From Bullera alba (taxonomy: Eukaryota > Basidiomycota > Tremellomycetes > Tremellales > Bulleraceae): a stretch of 64,000 nt of DNA. Positions 59,449 through 64,000 of this stretch are shown here, piece by piece (the stretch's first letter is position 1; each line of letters begins with the position of its first letter). The position numbers and the translations under genes are program-made. Below the pieces are notes generated by a model. The model did not search any database. It worked only from the letters and a program-made list of their open reading frames with translations, and was not told the DNA's origin. The stretch spans positions 7,713,198 to 7,777,197 of the forward strand of contig BCIX01000001.1 in the NCBI GenBank assembly GCA_001600095.1, in the 5' to 3' direction.

Positions 59449-59864
59449 ATGTCCTCCGCCTCCAACAGTAGCGATAAGGGGTCCGCTCCGTGAGCAACAG
59501 CATGGTTCGATCTCCAGGACTTGACTGATGATACCTTGACAGCCGTACTATTCGAAGACAAAAGTCATTCAGAGGTGCGTTGTGACCTATTGGCCACCTG
59601 CAGGTGGCTCCAGCAAAGCTGCGAACGTGGGCTGCGAGGTTGACCGCGCGTCTAGCTTCGACCATCAGCACAGTCTACGAAGTATTCCCTGCAGCTTCAC
59701 AATCGGCAGCTTCGACCAACAAATCATCCGTCACTGAGGAAGACGTGGATGGCATCTCCACTGAGGCCCAGGCTCTTATCGCAGCTGCCGAGAGAAGCGA
59801 TGCAGCTAACATCAAGCGTCTCAAGGAGGAGTATGGCGATGACACGAAGGCCTCCACTTCCTGA
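59449..59864 (+). CDS. Small uncharacterised protein, 107 residues
   Basis: Three exons (59449-59489, 59543-59574, 59614-59864) join in frame to 324 bases. MSSASNSSDKGSAP is followed by the basic RTIRRQKSFRAKLRTWAARL and TARLASTISTVYEVFPAA. An acidic second half follows, with VTEEDVDGISTEAQALIAAA and ERSDAANIKRLKEEYGDDTK. The basic amphipathic first half could be a membrane-binding or mitochondrial targeting helix. RRQKS is a possible basophilic kinase site. No family recognised. The second acceptor (CTCCAG at 59608-59613) was chosen because it alone keeps the long frame open. A strong TATA box and the duplicated upstream DNA suggest inducible expression. Confidence 0.6.
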
Positions 59865-60334
59865 TCGCCTACACGCTGGTCCGGTGGGCCGTGGGTGTCC
59901 CGGTGGGTGTCCCGGTGTGAGACTCAGTACCAGGGGAGAATGTTGGCTTGAGTAATCGTGTGATGCGAGAGCAGGGTTCAGGCAACTCATAGTGACCAGA
60001 TATGGCGGATATGCAGTTGAATGATGAGGCTCTTGGAGTTGCTCTTTGAGTGGAGGCAGTTAGTGGAGCTGGTGGAGCCTTGGAGGTTGGACGTTGATGG
60101 AGGAGGAGAATTGCCGATAGATTTTGCCGGTCCGCCGGGGAATTGCCTGGGTGCTGCAGTTGCACTTGCTGTTGGTCGGGTTATACGCACTCCTGGTCCA
60201 CTCGCACATGCCTGGCCCACCTACCCGAGCAGAATGAGAGTATAGACACCAAGGGACATGTTTCGCCGTTGCCCACCTCCTCGCGTTCGATTTAGCTCAC
60301 CTCCCGACTGATAGCATCACACACGACAACAACA
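59865..60334. other. Spacer with GGTGTCCC-type short tandem repeat
   Basis: 470 bases. CGGTGGGTGTCC-type units repeat at about 59881-59918. The remainder is GT-rich. The right end is the aldo/keto reductase promoter. No gene was seen. Confidence 0.45.
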
Positions 60335-62117
60335 ATGTCCTTCGCTGATATGCTCAAACCGCCCCCAGAGCCGATTACCCCGCTGGGTAGGCTTAGGCTA
60401 CTTGGTCCCCATGCTGCAGTGAGGTGAGTACCGTCTGGCTTCATGCCTGCTGATCATGTATACAGGATGTCTCCTCTGCAATTTGGAGGCATATCTTTGG
60501 GTAAGCGATGTGCTAGCGTCCAATGAAGTGGTCCGCTAACCCCGCCAGGCTCCGGTTGGGCGGATTACACCAACTCTGCCAAAACCAAGGAAGAGTCGTT
60601 CGCCCTTCTCGACGCCTTCGTGGAGGCCGGTGGAGTCAGTATTGACACTGCAAACAACTACTCGGTGGGCCGACAGCCAGGTCCAGATCTTCGAGTCAGG
60701 CAGCTTACTGCGGTGTATAGAACGAGGAGAGCGAGAAGATTATTGGGGAATGGATGCAGGAGAGGGGCAATCGAGATCGCCTGGTCATCGCGACCAAGTG
60801 GACAGAGTGGTGGGTCACAGGCATCTGAACTGGACGCTGCTAACCGTTATCCTCTAGTTTCCAAGCTTCCACTATCGGCAAAAACGAGGCTGCGTTGACT
60901 ACCGGCAACTCGAAGAAGAGTCTGCATGTCTCGTTGCGAGAATCCCTCAAGAAGCTCCAGACGGACTATGTGAGTTGCAGGTCCATATAGGAGTCACTAA
61001 ATCGGAAGATGGCTAACCAATCTGGCATGCAGATTGACATCCTGTACATGCACTGGGTAAGATCTAGTAGGAGTCCAGTCATAGACAGGCTGCTGACGCC
61101 ATCCTCCTAGTACGACCACACTGTCTCCGTGGAGGAGTTGATGGATGCTCTGGACATCGTCGTCAAGCAGGGCAAAGTGCTGTACCTCGGCATCTCCGAC
61201 TGTCCGGCTTGGTTCGTGGCCGCCTGCAACACATACGCAAAGTGAGTCGTCGGGAGGATAGTTTGTTCCGTTTCGCTCATGCAGCATTGTTTGTAGGGCG
61301 ACACACAAGACTCCATTCGTCGTGTTGCAGACGAAGTGGAATGTGATGAGGTGAGGGCTTCTGGCGCGTGTCGAGGACCAACACTGATGATCTCACAGCC
61401 GGGATATCGAGCGTGATCTGCTGCCCATGGCGCGAGCATTCGGCTTGGCCATTGCGCCCTTCGGCGTGATGGCGGAGGGTCGCCTACTTTCCAAGAAGCA
61501 GGTGAGTGTGACCGTCTATACAGATGAATGGTCGAGCTGATATATACGCTCTTAAGCTGGCCGAACTGAAAGCTTCTGGCAACTTCAGAAAAGGCCTTGG
61601 AGGTGATAATCAGACCGAGGAAGAAGTGAGGTACTCGGAGGTACTGGCCGAAATCGGGGCGAAACACGGAGTCGACAGTGTTCCGCCCGTCGCCCTCGCA
61701 TACCTCTTCAGCAAATATCCGCACGTCTTCCCAATTGTCGGCGTGCAGAACAAACAGGTAGGTCAGCGTCTATTCTGGCTTCACCCGTCAGAGTCAGTGT
61801 TTCATACTGATGCCCAATCTATAGCAAATCCACGATAATGCCAAAGCAATGGAGATTCACCTCACCGTCGATGAGATCAAGCAGATTGAAGGTGAGCATC
61901 CGAGCAAGTAGCCTGTGCAATCACTGCTGACCAAAGGACATCCGATCCAGCGGTCAAGCCTTTGGACTATGGATTCCCCACCGAGATGGTCGGCAGAGAC
62001 CCCCATGTCACCGGCAGACCGGGAGGCAACCCCGCGACGCACATGGGCACAATCGACTATCTCGTCGATAGGAGGGTATACAGCTCTCAACTCCCAGATA
62101 GCGAGAAGTTCGTTTAG
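60335..62117 (+). CDS. Aldo/keto reductase, aryl-alcohol dehydrogenase type
   Basis: NADP-dependent oxidoreductase of the AKR9/AAD group. MSFADMLKPPPEPITPLGRL, then MSPLQFGGISLG and the catalytic VSIDTANNYSNEESEKIIGE (Asp and Tyr of the tetrad). RDRLVIATKWTEW (Lys) and DILYMHWYDHTVSVEELMDA (His) follow. KQGKVLYLGISDCPAWFVAA, FVVLQTKWNVMSRDIERDLL, GLAIAPFGVMAEGRLLSKKQ and the cofactor region PVALAYLFSKYPHVFPIVGV complete the barrel. The tail after the barrel is longer than in bacterial relatives and ends DYLVDRRVYSSQLPDSEKFV. About nine exons. Yeast AAD genes respond to oxidative stress; the substrate here is unknown. Confidence 0.95.
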
Positions 62118-62620
62118 AGATAGCGATAGCGGGTTTATCGGCCGATCTGCCTCCCCACTCGCATCGTCATTCTTGCTATCAGAACGAATGAAACTCCGAC
62201 TCCGACACGATATCCGCATGCAGCCGCGTACGGCCTACATTCTGATGCACTTCCCAATCGACGATGACACGTTTGCAAGCAATGCTGACATGACTTTTCC
62301 GCGTCTAACCGAGGTCGAGGAGGTAAGAGGAGGTGAAATGAAAGGAAGGACGTAATTTGGCGCGTCGTCTTGACTCGCTCGAGTCTCAACAGAGTCGGAG
62401 AATGAACTTGGCGACAATTTTGACGGTCGAACGTGTCATTTGGGTCGGGTCTGGGGTATAAGAGGCCTCGGGCGAGCTTCCATGGAGTTCTTCCAATTTC
62501 CTTCCTCTCCCAAATCAATCACTCTCGCCGCACAAAACCGAAAACAGCGGCGACTGACCAGCTGATCAACTGATAAAAGTAAACCTATCTCACCTACACA
62601 AGCATACTCACTAAGCAGAC
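62118..62620. other. Tandem-gene spacer
   Basis: 503 bases between the reductase stop and the next start. It contains the promoter of the downstream gene. Open frames here lack family features. Confidence 0.4.
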
Positions 62621-63784
62621 ATGGAACAGAGCTACCACTCATTCAACTCGGACAGTACTAGGCCGGAGACCCCCCGAGGGACACCTGGATCCTCTGTCTT
62701 CGGAAGTCCACTCCATCCAACTGGTAGGTCTCGGCGACTTGCTGACGTGGCGGTGCATTACTAACCTTATTCGTTGCATAGACACCAACAATTCCTCCTT
62801 GGTCCTGAGTGACGAAGAGTTTCAAGAGGATTTCGAGTCGGACATGGGTGAGTTGTCCTGCATGGGACGGTCTTTCGCTGATACAGCTCAGAGAAAACAT
62901 TCGGCGACTTCTTCTCGCCCTCTGGACCGGACGTCCTCAGCGCTCTGAGCAAGCCAGCTCCGCTTGAGTCATACGCTGGTCCGGGAGGTGATCTAGACGG
63001 AATCAGTCAGAACCAGGACAGGGACGACTGGCCACTTCCAAAAGACGTTCAGGAAGACAAGTCGACATCACAGTCGCAGACCTCCCAAACAGCCCTCGAC
63101 AAATTTCGCGAGCTTAGGAGCAAGGTGTCGATCTCTGGGTTCCGTCGAAGGGCGAGGAAGACCCAAGGTCAGGGCTTCAATTCTGGTTTGAAGTCGATGA
63201 ACGATGGCGACAACATGGTTATATCGGACCCTACCACCGGCGAACAAGATCCGGCTTTTGGCGAGCTGCTCAGGGTGCTTTCGCTGCCCGAAACAGACGG
63301 TGGTCAAGCAGCCCTCCATGCGAGAAGAGAGTCTAAAAAGACAGTCCCGAGGCTGAGTCCGATCGCATCCTCAACCGCTCTCTCTTCCAATACCGGTGAA
63401 GAGTCGCTGGACGGAGTTCGAAATGGAGATGAAGCTGGAAGTGTGTTCGTCATCCACGCGGACGACCTCCTCACAGACATCCCCACGAGTGGTGGTGGTG
63501 GACGCGCGTCAAGCGCATTGAGCGCGATACCATCAACTCCTTGGACTATCGGCAGGGACGCCTCAGGCGTATCCTCTTCTGGCAAGCTAACCCCCCAGTG
63601 GATTCCGGGCAGTCAAGGCGGTCCTCAAGCGCCTCGATCCGAAGGCGACCAATCAGACGCTACTACCATTCGCCCACCGGGATCCTCGACCTCAGGTGAG
63701 GAACCGGCGGGGCCGGATGGACTGTTCCCAGATGACGATGATATCGAGCTCATCACCTCTGGGATGGGCGGCGCTGCCTTGTAA
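62621..63784 (+). CDS. Unknown Ser-rich, mostly disordered protein
   Basis: No family recognised. Three exons (joins at about 62725/62783 and 62848/62892) give about 345 residues. The N-terminus has clustered proline-directed sites (RPETPRGTPGSS) and an acidic patch (LSDEEFQEDFESDME) followed by KTFGDFFSPSGPDVL. The middle has a helix with a basic end (TALDKFRELRSKVSISGFRR, RARKTQGQGF). The rest is Ser/Gly/Pro-rich with KKTVPRLSPIAS, VFVIHADDLLTDIP and a final acidic FPDDDDIELITSGMGG. SPLHPT, TPWT and TPQW give many possible kinase sites. The acidic-hydrophobic motifs (DDIELI, SDEEFQEDF) could be interaction motifs, but function is open. Confidence 0.8.
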
Positions 63785-64000
63785 AACATCAGGCTACATG
63801 ATTGGGCCAACACGGCGACTCCCCAAGTCGAGTCTCTGGAATACAGATCGAGGTTTTGACACCTCTCGATGCTCGATTGGGTACGAGTATCCTGACTTGG
63901 ACGAATCGCGTTTCTCATACTGAATCCCTCCTTGTCATCGACCATACACGCACTCTATCTAAAGCTCTCTAATACACGTCATGCATATTTCTCATCATCA

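Overview
The window is nuclear DNA of a basidiomycete fungus, most likely a tremellomycete yeast of the Cryptococcus/Kwoniella/Tremella kind. The evidence is dense short genes on both strands, many introns of about 45-75 bases with GTNNGT donors, CTGAC/CTNAC-like branch points and YAG acceptors, and proteins with fungal or basidiomycete character (class IV chitin synthase, Shr3, Zn2Cys6 factor, BTB/POZ family). The lineage is inferred from gene structure, not from a database search. Three N bases (3770, 3779, 15495) show a draft assembly. No rRNA, tRNA, CRISPR array, transposon or viral gene was recognised.

Layout. 0.2-16 kb: a divergent pair of mitochondrial small-subunit ribosomal proteins (mS45/Bot1 and uS8m), cohesin loader MAU2, histidine enzyme HIS3, permease chaperone SHR3, leucine enzyme LEU4 and a large class IV chitin synthase. 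16.9-38.4 kb: a Zn2Cys6 transcription factor, an importin-11/Kap120 karyopherin, tRNA m1A58 methyltransferase TRM61, a CaMKK-like kinase, prefoldin subunit 6, an unknown phospho-site-rich protein, an 85-residue Met/Gly/Tyr-rich protein, a membrane-anchored protein disulfide isomerase and ESCRT-III VPS2/DID4. 38.8-48.3 kb: the accessory region, a tandem array of seven BTB/POZ paralogues, six intact on the minus strand and one inverted, degenerate copy on the plus strand. 48.7-64 kb: a hexokinase with a long Ser-rich N-terminal extension, an unknown protein, proteasome alpha5 (PUP2), an RNF216-like RBR ubiquitin ligase, two small or orphan proteins, an aldo/keto reductase and an unknown Ser-rich protein.

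Most genes are unrelated housekeeping functions with shared divergent promoters, so there is no operon logic. The stretch that stands out is the BTB array. All copies share one intron position and phase, and exon 1 is exactly 155 bases in four of them. The copies fall into two sub-groups (left pair versus the rest). The inverted copy carries a 7-bp tandem duplication, a 2-base loss, a roughly 10-base loss and a stop codon. This looks like an actively duplicating and decaying locus of possible CUL3-adaptor or transcriptional-regulator genes.

Exon boundaries were worked out by eye from reading frame, splice signals and family resemblance. Spans given for intron-containing genes run from start codon to stop codon and include introns.
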